From an uncultured Lachnospira sp. (GTDB lineage: Bacteria; Bacillota; Clostridia; Lachnospirales; Lachnospiraceae), in NCBI GenBank assembly GCA_910589305.1, contig CAJUTV010000004.1, forward strand, positions 1 through 64,000: DNA of 64,000 nt, written 5' to 3'. The notes beneath the pieces are model-generated. The model had not been told where the DNA came from, did no database searches, and was given only the letters and a program-made list of their open reading frames with translations. Shown here piece by piece: positions 1 through 6,516 of this stretch. The translations under genes were made by a program, and so were the position numbers. Position 1 is the first letter of the stretch. Every line of letters begins with the position of its first letter.

Positions 1-591
1 TTTACTCAAAATGATGAAATGGATTCACTCAAAATGACAAATGGATTTACTCAAATTGACAAACCTATACCAGATATAAACCCAGATATAAATACAAATA
101 TAAACATATCAGATATAACCCCAGATATAAACATACCAGATATAAATACAGATATAAACCCAGATGATATAGTAACAGTTTCTAACGAAACTGTTTGTCA
201 GACTGACGTCCGACTTGTTGTTGAAGCGTGGAACAAGCTGCAAGATTATGGAATAAATCCTGTATCAAAGATTAGCAATACATCTAAACGTTGTCATTCA
301 TTAGTTGCAAGGATAAGACAGTATGGTATAACAGAGGTTTTGTCAGCCATAGAGAGAATAAAGCTAAGTGATTTTTTACAAGGGAAAAACAACAAAGGCT
401 GGGTAATAACCTTTGACTGGTTTGTGTTGCCCAATAACTTTCCGAAAGTGCTTGAAGGAAATTATGACAATGGACAACGACAAAAAACGCCATATCAAAG
501 TCAGACAGAACAAATGCTTGAAAATTCATATAGCATGATGTCTGAGTGGGCAAAAAATAAGAAAATGCAGGAGGGATTCAATGACAATTGA
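1..591 (+). CDS. Phage replisome organiser-like protein, 5' end outside window
   Basis: The reading frame is open to the first base of the window, so the gene starts upstream and the ATG at 19 is probably internal. The visible part begins with short repeats (FTQ-x-D/SLKM units), then a low-complexity linker of repeated PDIN/TDIN units (residues about 20-50), then a folded C-terminal domain of about 130 residues. This layout, a DNA-binding N-domain followed by an Asn/Asp-rich repeat linker and a DnaD-like C-domain, is usual in Firmicute phage replisome organisers that recruit the helicase loader at the phage origin. The stop overlaps the helicase-loader gene by 11 bases, which supports a shared replication operon. 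The N-domain cannot be judged. Confidence 0.6.
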   Translation, partial: FTQNDEMDSLKMTNGFTQIDKPIPDINPDINTNINISDITPDINIPDINTDINPDDIVTVSNETVCQTDVRLVVEAWNKLQDYGINPVSKISNTSKRCHSLVARIRQYGITEVLSAIERIKLSDFLQGKNNKGWVITFDWFVLPNNFPKVLEGNYDNGQRQKTPYQSQTEQMLENSYSMMSEWAKNKKMQEGFNDN

Positions 592-1243
592 TGAATTTGG
601 GCAGTTTGCTTCAGCAATAAAGACCTATTTTCCTAAAGATAATTTATTGTCAACAAATGAAGCAATGGATTTATGGTTTGATATGTTGAACGATTTGGAT
701 TATCAACAGGCATACATAGGATTGAAAACATATGTTGCAACCAATAAATTTCCTCCTGCAATTTCGGACATAAGAGCATACGCAATGAAAGCAAAAGAAC
801 TGCAAGAATTAAACGAAATGGAAGCGTGGTCGCTTGTTAAGAAGGCAATTAGAAATGGCGGTTATAATTCCATAGAGGAGTATAAAAAGCTGCCGTCACT
901 TGTACAGAAAGCAGTTGGACTGCCTAGTCAATTAAGAGAATGGGCATTAGATGAAAATTACAAAGAAGCGGTTGTTATGTCAAATTTTCAGAAAGCTTAC
1001 CGATTTGAACTGCAAAAAAAGCAAGAATTTCAAAAATTGCCACAGCAAGTACAAAAATTTATTGAAAGAGAAAATAAGCACTCCTATTCCACTCAAATAG
1101 ACCAGAAAAGGCAAGATATGATAGAAAGTACCAATGCGAAGGAACAACGCGAAATTATGGCATTCGAGATAAAATTACAAGGTGTTCCAATGCCAGATAA
1201 ATATAGGCAAAGATTAGAGAAAATGCAGACCAATATGGAGTAA
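581..1243 (+). CDS. G39P-like replicative helicase loader/inhibitor
   Basis: 220 residues. The N-terminal 70 residues (a four-helix pattern with WFDMLNDLDYQQAYIGL, then KFPPAISDIRAYA) match the SPP1 G39P type of helicase loader, which binds the replicative helicase and delivers it to the origin bound by the organiser protein. The remainder is charged and helical. It starts inside the preceding gene with AGGAGGG a few bases upstream, so the two are probably translationally coupled. Its last 24 or so bases occur again, with one change, at 4346-4371. The family call comes from sequence resemblance only. Confidence 0.6.
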   Translation: MTIDEFGQFASAIKTYFPKDNLLSTNEAMDLWFDMLNDLDYQQAYIGLKTYVATNKFPPAISDIRAYAMKAKELQELNEMEAWSLVKKAIRNGGYNSIEEYKKLPSLVQKAVGLPSQLREWALDENYKEAVVMSNFQKAYRFELQKKQEFQKLPQQVQKFIERENKHSYSTQIDQKRQDMIESTNAKEQREIMAFEIKLQGVPMPDKYRQRLEKMQTNME

Positions 1244-1290
1244 ATCAGAGAATTAAATTATAGATTGTATTCATAAAGGAGTGATGAAAA

Positions 1291-1449
1291 ATGCGTGAAC
1301 AAGATTACGATGGTGATATGAGTTATTATCAAGAACAGCTTGCAAAGAAGGGTATTACAAAAGAGATGTTCAACATGGAGAAATATGTAGGACTTACTGC
1401 AAGGGAATTACAGAGTCTTGTTGATAGTGTGCAGCTTGTAAAAGAATAA
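1291..1449 (+). CDS. Small phage protein of unknown function (52 aa)
   Basis: A 52-residue frame with ATG at 1291 preceded by AAAGGAGTG at a good distance. The product begins MREQDYDGDM and is acidic and helical (SYYQEQLAKKGITKEM). I do not recognise a family. It lies on the same strand between the helicase loader and the next gene, with a 20-base gap downstream, as expected for a small gene of a phage early operon. The ribosome site and tight packing are the evidence that it is real. Confidence 0.5.
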   Translation: MREQDYDGDMSYYQEQLAKKGITKEMFNMEKYVGLTARELQSLVDSVQLVKE

Positions 1450-1469
1450 AGAGATGGAGGGCAGAACCA

Positions 1470-1955
1470 GTGGAAATGACCAATAATGAAATTGTTTCAA
1501 AATTTAAGAGAGCGGAGGGGAAAAAAGAACAGATTTCCATTTTGGCACAACTAAATGGCTGTAATGAGGAAAAAATCAAACAGATTTTGATAGATGAAGG
1601 AATACCTGAAGCAGAAATACAGCCTGTCAAAAAGAGAAGAGGTAGAAAACCTGGAATAAAAAATAAGGTTCAGCCACAGAGTAATTCTCCATCAGAGTCG
1701 ATTGCAGAAGATGAAAGAAAACGGCTGCCTTTATCGGAATGTAACATAACCTATCGCACAGGAGATGTATTGTTACAACAGCCAGAGGATATGACAGAAG
1801 ATGAAAAGGAACGCTTCAAACGTATTCAGAGCATTCCAGAAGTGGTAAGAAAGGTTTTACAAAAAGAAGTGAATCGACTTCTTGATGAAATGATGGAATT
1901 GGAAAAGCAACTAGATACATTGGTAAATTATTTGAATGGAGAGTGTAAACCATGA
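1470..1955 (+). CDS. Phage early-region protein with AT-hook-like motif
   Basis: 161 residues from a GTG start at 1470, chosen because GGAGGG lies about 8 bases upstream. The N-terminal 45 residues look like a small helix-turn-helix (EIVSKFKRAEGKKEQISILA). A basic stretch, KKRRGRKPG near residue 55, resembles an AT-hook that binds the minor groove of AT-rich DNA. The C-terminal half is acidic with a helical end. Its stop overlaps the rusA start by four bases (ATGA), so the two are coupled. A DNA-binding role is inferred from the motif only. Confidence 0.45.
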   Translation: MEMTNNEIVSKFKRAEGKKEQISILAQLNGCNEEKIKQILIDEGIPEAEIQPVKKRRGRKPGIKNKVQPQSNSPSESIAEDERKRLPLSECNITYRTGDVLLQQPEDMTEDEKERFKRIQSIPEVVRKVLQKEVNRLLDEMMELEKQLDTLVNYLNGECKP

Positions 1956-2404
1956 TGGAAGCAGGAAAAATAGGACAAATCCGATTTACTGTGCCAGGCA
2001 ATCCGTTTGGAAAGCAGCGACCTAAATTTGCTAGGCAGGGACAGTTTGTTCGGACATATACACCAAAAGAAACATTGCAGCACGAAAAGGTGGTTGCCGC
2101 ACTATATGAAAAAGTAGCAAGAGGGAAGCGATTTGAAGACAAAGTGCCACTGGATATACAGATTACAGCATATTATCCCATTCCACAAGCGACATCAAAG
2201 AAAAAGCGAAAAGAAATGCTAGAACACCGAATACGTCCAGTAGTAAAGCCCGATTTAGATAATATAGCAAAATTAATCTATGATGCGCTAAATGGGGTAG
2301 CATGGCATGATGATAATGCCATTGTAAATACACGAATATGTAAATTTTATTCAGAAAATCCTAGAGTGGAAATTTTTATCCAAGTGGCAAATGTTGATTT
2401 GTGA
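1952..2404 (+). CDS. rusA: RusA-family Holliday junction resolvase
   Basis: 150 residues. The protein reads as RusA through its whole length: an opening beta strand with VPGNPFGKQRPKFA, a central FVRTYTPKET segment, and the acidic catalytic region KPDLDNIAKLIYDAL followed by WHDDNAIV. The Asp residues of KPDLDN and HDDNA correspond to the metal-binding aspartates of the family. RusA enzymes cut four-way junctions during phage recombination and late replication. It overlaps the previous gene by four bases. It fits between replication and methyltransferase genes of the phage early operon. Confidence 0.9.
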   Translation: MMEAGKIGQIRFTVPGNPFGKQRPKFARQGQFVRTYTPKETLQHEKVVAALYEKVARGKRFEDKVPLDIQITAYYPIPQATSKKKRKEMLEHRIRPVVKPDLDNIAKLIYDALNGVAWHDDNAIVNTRICKFYSENPRVEIFIQVANVDL

Positions 2405-2428
2405 TAAAAATTAATGAAGGAGGAAAAT

Positions 2429-2515
2429 TTGATTGTTTTTATTGTAAGTTTTGGTATTTCGTTTATTGTCGGACTTATCGTTGGGAAGATAGTTAGAAAG
2501 AGGAAAGAAAAATAA
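2429..2515 (+). CDS. Possible 28-aa single-span membrane peptide
   Basis: A TTG at 2429 follows AAGGAGG at good spacing and opens a 28-residue frame: a hydrophobic span of about 19 residues (IVFIVSFGISFIVGLIVG) and a basic tail (KIVRKRKEK). That is the shape of a small inner-membrane peptide with the tail in the cytoplasm. It fills the gap between rusA and the methyltransferase gene. No family is recognised and the TTG start lowers certainty. The ribosome site would otherwise have no gene to serve. Confidence 0.4.
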   Translation: MIVFIVSFGISFIVGLIVGKIVRKRKEK

Positions 2516-2546
2516 AATTTCAGGATTGGAGGTAAAGAGAGGTTTC

Positions 2547-3131
2547 GTGCGCACGGTTAAAGCTGGCTTTACTCCAATTAAAAGAATGAAAGTAGATATT
2601 TTTAACACAGAAAACAAGTATCAGATAATTTACGCTGACCCACCCTGGAAATATGCAGATAGGAAATGCAACGGAGCTTGCGAATTTCATTATGATACTA
2701 TGAAATTAGAGGATATTAAAAAGCTTCCTGTAGACAAAATTGCAGACAAGGATTGTGTTTTATTTCTTTGGACTACGTACCCTATGTTAAGAGAGGCGAT
2801 GGAATTGATAGAGGCATGGGGTTTTACTTATAAATCCATTGGTTTTCAATGGGTTAAGAAAAATAAGAGTGGAAATGGTTGGTTTTTTGGATTAGGCAGA
2901 TGGACTAGAGGAAATACAGAGCCATGCTTAATTGCAGTAAAAGGAAAGCCTAAAAGAGAAAATAATAGCGTTTCACAGCTCATTATGGAACCTATAGGCA
3001 GACATAGTTCTAAGCCTCCAATAGTAAGAGATAAAATCGTAGAGTTATTAGGAGGAGAGAATAAAAATAAAATAGAATTATTTGCAAGAGATATGGTATC
3101 TGGTTGGGATTGTTGGGGAAATGAGGTGTAA
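2547..3131 (+). CDS. MT-A70 family adenine N6 DNA methyltransferase
   Basis: The catalytic DPPW motif is present in IIYADPPWKYADRK, followed by the family's LFLWTT and a C-terminal EPIGRHSSKPPIVRDKI segment that includes the usual SxKP turn. These proteins transfer a methyl group from S-adenosylmethionine to adenine N6; phage copies protect DNA from restriction. The start is uncertain. GTG at 2547 has GAGAGG close by and GGAGG further up; ATG at 2586 gives an N-terminus more like relatives but lacks a ribosome site; a TTG at 2526 extends the frame but is poorly placed. It lies five bases before the second methyltransferase gene. Confidence 0.85.
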   Translation: MRTVKAGFTPIKRMKVDIFNTENKYQIIYADPPWKYADRKCNGACEFHYDTMKLEDIKKLPVDKIADKDCVLFLWTTYPMLREAMELIEAWGFTYKSIGFQWVKKNKSGNGWFFGLGRWTRGNTEPCLIAVKGKPKRENNSVSQLIMEPIGRHSSKPPIVRDKIVELLGGENKNKIELFARDMVSGWDCWGNEV

Positions 3132-3136
3132 GTTAA

Positions 3137-3889
3137 ATGATAAACATTTGTGGAACAGAATTTGATTTAGAACACCCAACGAGCATTTATGTGAATTGTG
3201 ACTGCATGGATGGAATGAAGTGGTTTCCTGATAAGTATTTTGATATAGCTGTATGTGACCCCAACTATGGTTTAAAAGAGCATGGAGGGCGTAATCGTAA
3301 TGGATATGTCAAACAGAAGAACGGAAGTAAGATATATGTGTCTGATGGTCAATATGTAAATCGAAATTGGGATAACGAACCAGCGAAAAAAGAATATTTT
3401 GACGAACTGCTAAGAGTCTCAAAGAATCAAATTATATGGGGCGTGAATTATTTTGATTATCCATTTGCTGGCGGTAGGATAATTTGGGACAAGTGCAATG
3501 ACGGTAGCGACCAGTCAGACGCAGAAATTGCATATTGCAGTTTGAATAACCGAGTTGATATATTCCGCTATATGTGGCGTGGTATGTTTCAGGGAAAATC
3601 TATTTCTGAAGGTACAGTGCAACAGGGAAACAAAAGGCTGAACGAGAAACGCATACATCCCACACAGAAGCCGGTTAATCTTTATCGATGGATTGTGCAG
3701 AAATACATACAAAGCGGATGGAAGATACTTGATACCCATACCGGCAGTGCAAGCAGCCTGATAGCATACCATGAGGCAGGACTGCAGTTTGTGGCTTTTG
3801 AAAAGGATAAGTATATGTATGATCTGTCAACTGATCGGTATAAGGAAGAAACAGCACAGATGAATTTATTTGATTTTATAGAAGGTTGA
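3137..3889 (+). CDS. Site-specific DNA methyltransferase with DPNYG motif
   Basis: 250 residues. The order of motifs is that of a beta-type N4-cytosine/N6-adenine methyltransferase: catalytic motif IV first, as CDPNYGLKEHGG near residue 38, and the S-adenosylmethionine-binding motif I last, as DTHTGSASS near residue 202. HPTQKP precedes motif I as is usual for the family. The canonical DPPY and DPFAGSGTT are replaced by DPNY and DTHTGSASS; DPNYG forms are found in phage-borne enzymes. No restriction endonuclease is adjacent, so it is probably an orphan protective enzyme. The target base cannot be told from the sequence. Confidence 0.8.
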   Translation: MINICGTEFDLEHPTSIYVNCDCMDGMKWFPDKYFDIAVCDPNYGLKEHGGRNRNGYVKQKNGSKIYVSDGQYVNRNWDNEPAKKEYFDELLRVSKNQIIWGVNYFDYPFAGGRIIWDKCNDGSDQSDAEIAYCSLNNRVDIFRYMWRGMFQGKSISEGTVQQGNKRLNEKRIHPTQKPVNLYRWIVQKYIQSGWKILDTHTGSASSLIAYHEAGLQFVAFEKDKYMYDLSTDRYKEETAQMNLFDFIEG

Positions 3890-3893
3890 AGCA

Positions 3894-3926
3894 ATGAGAG
3901 TTTTAATATCATGTGAAGAAAGTTAG
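3894..3926 (+). pseudogene. Ten-codon remnant of a deleted phage gene
   Basis: Immediately after the methyltransferase an ATG opens MRVLISCEES and stops at once. This is very like the start of a common phage protein that begins M-[RK]-VLIACEESQ (often annotated as a DNA cytosine methyltransferase or related hypothetical). The sequence past the stop has no resemblance to the expected continuation. I read it as the stump left when the rest of the gene was deleted. Confidence 0.45.
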
Positions 3927-3955
3927 CGTATGTTGGGAAGATTGGAGGTTTTGGA

Positions 3956-4291
3956 GTGACAGAGAGTGAAGCAATTGAAGTATTGACAGATAGACATACA
4001 AGTATTGGAACAACAAAATGTGATGATGTGTCTTGGAGAAAATTAAAGCCTGCAATAGATACAGCTGTTAATGCTCTTGAGGAAATTCAGCAGTACCGAG
4101 CAATTGGAACAGTTGAGGAATGTCGGGAGGCGAGAAAAAAGCAGGGAGTATGTGAACCAGAATACTTAGGAGAAAATGTTGCTATTGGGTGTAGAGATGG
4201 GAAATGTGATTGTGGAAATATTGTTAGAAGTTATCAAAATTTTTGTGATGATTGTGGGATTAAATTGGAATGGGATTGCGTGCGAGGCTAG
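3956..4291 (+). CDS. Phage protein with C-terminal zinc-ribbon-like motif
   Basis: 111 residues from GTG 3956, preceded by TTGGAGG. The N-terminal part has two helices (TESEAIEVLTDR; AVNALEEIQQYRAIGTVEECREA), common in small phage proteins of unknown role. The C-terminus has CRDGKCDCG about a dozen residues before CDDCG, a cysteine spacing that could bind one zinc ion as in a zinc ribbon. The function is unknown. It is the last gene before a 95-base gap holding a duplicated fragment of the helicase-loader gene. Confidence 0.5.
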   Translation: MTESEAIEVLTDRHTSIGTTKCDDVSWRKLKPAIDTAVNALEEIQQYRAIGTVEECREARKKQGVCEPEYLGENVAIGCRDGKCDCGNIVRSYQNFCDDCGIKLEWDCVRG

Positions 4292-4345
4292 GTTGCCAGA
4301 ACCCTACAATATAAACATAAAAAATAATAACAATTAAAAGTAAAT

Positions 4346-4371
4346 AAAATGTAGACCAATATGGAGTAAAT
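4346..4371 (+). repeat. Displaced copy of the helicase-loader gene's 3' end
   Basis: These 26 bases match 1220-1245, the end of the helicase-loader gene including its stop, with one C/T difference. The copy lies between unrelated genes 3.1 kb away and marks a past deletion or recombination within the phage region. Confidence 0.7.
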
Positions 4372-4386
4372 TATAAGGAGGCTGAA

Positions 4387-4617
4387 ATGGAGAGATTGGC
4401 AACCATTAAAGAAAGTATAATTAATTTTATTGTTGATTACTATAAGAAAACTCAATTTTATCCAAGTTATGATGAGATTGCAGAAGGTGTTAATAGGACA
4501 AAATCAACCATTCATGTGCATATGAATAAGTTGGAGAAGGAAGGCGTTATTATCAGGAAATATGATTATTCATCACAATATAGATTGATAAATATGGATT
4601 TTATAAGAAGTAGATAG
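4387..4617 (+). CDS. LexA N-domain-like winged-helix protein (76 aa)
   Basis: 76 residues that match only the DNA-binding domain of LexA: a first helix (IKESIINFIVDYYKKTQFYPSYDEIAE), a recognition helix (NRTKSTIHVHMNKLEKEGVI) and a short wing ending in YRLIN. There is no peptidase domain, so it cannot self-cleave. It starts after AAGGAGG and ends before the excisionase, so a role in controlling early genes or excision is plausible. Stand-alone LexA-type winged helices occur in Firmicute phages; its operator is unknown. Confidence 0.6.
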   Translation: MERLATIKESIINFIVDYYKKTQFYPSYDEIAEGVNRTKSTIHVHMNKLEKEGVIIRKYDYSSQYRLINMDFIRSR

Positions 4618-4705
4618 TGAAAGTTGACTGTTCGTTACAATAAAAGAAGATTAATCAATAAAGTAAAAAATAAAATTAAAAATTAGAAAGGAATATGAAA
4701 GAAAT

Positions 4706-4903
4706 ATGAAAGAATCAATACCTATATCACAGAAATTATTAATTACAGTAGAAGAGGCAGCACAATATACTCATATAGGCGAGAATAAAATTAGAGAATT
4801 ATTTACAGAAAGGGATTGTAATTTTGTTTTAAAGAAAGGTGCATTTTCTCTTATAAAAAGAAAAAAGTTTGAGGAATACATATTAAATAAAGAAGTTATA
4901 TAA
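4706..4903 (+). CDS. xis: Tn916-type excisionase
   Basis: 65 residues. The pattern LLITVEEAAQYTHIGENKIREL, then FVLKKGAFSLIKRKKFEEYI, is that of the small winged-helix excisionases of Tn916-like elements, which bend DNA at the element ends and drive integrase toward excision. A second ATG at 4695 is out of frame, so 4706 is the start. It sits about 100 bases before the integrase, the usual xis-int order, with an inverted repeat between them. Confidence 0.75.
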   Translation: MKESIPISQKLLITVEEAAQYTHIGENKIRELFTERDCNFVLKKGAFSLIKRKKFEEYILNKEVI

Positions 4904-4939
4904 TGTTTCAAAAAGAGTTAAATTGTTTCAAAGAATTGA

Positions 4940-4988
4940 AAAAGAGTATTGGTTATGGTATATTTTGTATACTTGCAATACTCTTTTC
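4940..4988 (+). promoter_or_regulatory. Inverted repeat between xis and int
   Basis: AAAAGAGTATT (4940-4950) and AATACTCTTTT (4978-4988) are perfect 11-base inverted arms around a 27-base loop, just upstream of the integrase ribosome site. It could be an attenuating terminator limiting int expression or a protein-binding palindrome; the right arm ends in a T-rich run. Confidence 0.5.
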
Positions 4989-5011
4989 TTTATAGAAAGG
5001 AGATTTTATCA

Positions 5012-6199
5012 ATGGAACGAAGAAAAGATAATAAAGGCAGGGTTCTTCAAAAAGGGGAGAGTCAGAGAAAAGATGGGTTATATGTGTATCAATATAAGGA
5101 TATTTCTGGAAAAAGAAGGTCCATATATACAAATAATCTATCAGATTTAAGAAAACAGGAAAAGCAAATTAACCGAGATTTAGAAGATAACATAGATACT
5201 ACTGGAGCAGAAATCACACTGAATGAACAATTTGATAAATATATATCATTAAAAACACAGCTTAGTAATTCTACTAAACAAAATTATATTGACTTATGGA
5301 ACGGAAATTTAAGGGATAATGTATTAGGAAATAAGAAATTGTGTGATATAAGAAAATCAGACATATTAAAATTTTACAATTTGCTATCAGAAAGAAAATT
5401 AAAATATTCTACAATCAAAATATTTAATTGTATGATTTCTCCTTGCCTTGACCTTGCAGTTGATGATGATATTATACGAAAAAATCCATGTAAGGGATGT
5501 TTAAGTGAATTTAGTAAAGATTCAGATGAGAGAATATCATTAACAGTGCAGCAGCAGGAAGCATTGCTTGAATTTATTTGCCAGAGTAATGTATATTCTG
5601 TCCATTATCCATTGATTATGTTTATGATAGGGACTGCTGTTAGATGTGGTGAAGCAATAGGGTTGACTTGGGATGATGTTGATTTTAAAAACAAAGAAAT
5701 AAGTATAAATCATCAATTAATATATAAAAAGTCTAGTAAAACATATGGATTTTATGCAGATACTCCAAAGACAGATTCAGGTGTCAGAATAATACCAATG
5801 ACAACAGATGTTTATAAGGCATTGCTTAAGCAAAGAAAAAATCAGTTTTCAAAAGGCTATCGAACAAATGTTGAAATTGATGGTTATAATGATTTTGTAT
5901 TTTCTACAAAGAACAGAAATCCAATTATGCCTAGTGCAGTAAACAATCTTTTACTTAATATTGTAAATAAGTATAACAGCACATGTAATAGAGAAGTTGA
6001 ACTTCCACATATATCTGCACACAATCTTAGACATACAGGTTGTACTCGAATGGCGGAAGCAGGCGTTGACCCTAAGGTATTACAATATATTATGGGACAT
6101 AGCAAGATTTCTGTAACGATGGATGTTTATAATCACATTTCACAGGAACGTAATCGAAAAGAGATGGACAAGCTAGAGAAAATAAGGATGATTGGATAA
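5012..6199 (+). CDS. int: Tn916-type tyrosine recombinase/integrase
   Basis: 395 residues. The start is ATG 5012 (MERRKDNKGRVLQKGE) because GAAAGGAGA lies just before it; the longer frame from 4949 begins in the inverted repeat. The N-terminal arm-binding domain (about residues 1-65) reads DGLYVYQYKDISGKRRSIY, like Tn916 Int. A core-binding domain follows, then the catalytic domain with R in TAVRCGEAIGL, HNLRHTGCTRMA, GHSKISVTMDVY and its Tyr nucleophile. All catalytic residues are present. It is the last gene of the element, so the right attachment site should lie just downstream. Confidence 0.92.
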   Translation: MERRKDNKGRVLQKGESQRKDGLYVYQYKDISGKRRSIYTNNLSDLRKQEKQINRDLEDNIDTTGAEITLNEQFDKYISLKTQLSNSTKQNYIDLWNGNLRDNVLGNKKLCDIRKSDILKFYNLLSERKLKYSTIKIFNCMISPCLDLAVDDDIIRKNPCKGCLSEFSKDSDERISLTVQQQEALLEFICQSNVYSVHYPLIMFMIGTAVRCGEAIGLTWDDVDFKNKEISINHQLIYKKSSKTYGFYADTPKTDSGVRIIPMTTDVYKALLKQRKNQFSKGYRTNVEIDGYNDFVFSTKNRNPIMPSAVNNLLLNIVNKYNSTCNREVELPHISAHNLRHTGCTRMAEAGVDPKVLQYIMGHSKISVTMDVYNHISQERNRKEMDKLEKIRMIG

Positions 6200-6201
6200 A
6201 A

Positions 6202-6270
6202 TTTACTACTTCATTTACTACTTCAAATTTTAAAAAAATATGGAATAATATGGCAAAATATGGAACAATA
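6202..6270 (+). repeat. Direct repeats after int; possible arm or attachment region
   Basis: TTTACTACTTCA occurs twice in tandem (6202-6225). AATATGG then occurs three times at 10-11-base spacing (about 6236-6264). Short direct repeats next to an integrase are typical of arm-type binding sites. No tRNA and no duplicate core site could be found, because the left end of the element lies outside the window. Confidence 0.35.
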
Positions 6271-6354
6271 TAACAGAAATTACAAGTTGTACCAATCCAT
6301 AAAATGCCCTAAAAATAAGGCTTTAAGACATTTTGAAAAAGTATTTTAAATAAA

Positions 6355-6397
6355 TTAGCACTCACCTCTTGACAGTGCTAACAATACATGATATAAC
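6355..6397 (+). promoter_or_regulatory. CIRCE operator overlapping a sigma-A promoter, upstream of clpB
   Basis: TTAGCACTC (6355-6363), nine bases, CAGTGCTAA (6373-6381): this is the CIRCE inverted repeat bound by HrcA, with one mismatch in the right arm. A consensus -35 TTGACA (6369-6374) lies inside it and TATAAC (6392-6397) follows after exactly 17 bases, so HrcA binding would block the polymerase directly. It explains heat-shock control of clpB, about 120 bases downstream. Confidence 0.9.
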
Positions 6398-6516
6398 ATC
6401 AAATGAAAGCGAATAATACATTGAAATCAACATATCTTATATATGTTATATGTTCTATAAAATGTAAACGCTTTCAAAACAAGTTTTTATGAGAAGAACA
6501 AGAGGGAGGCAAGGTT

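Noticed and set aside
6200..6354. tRNA gene serving as attachment site for the phage island
   Set aside because: No cloverleaf-like sequence is seen after the integrase; only short direct repeats.
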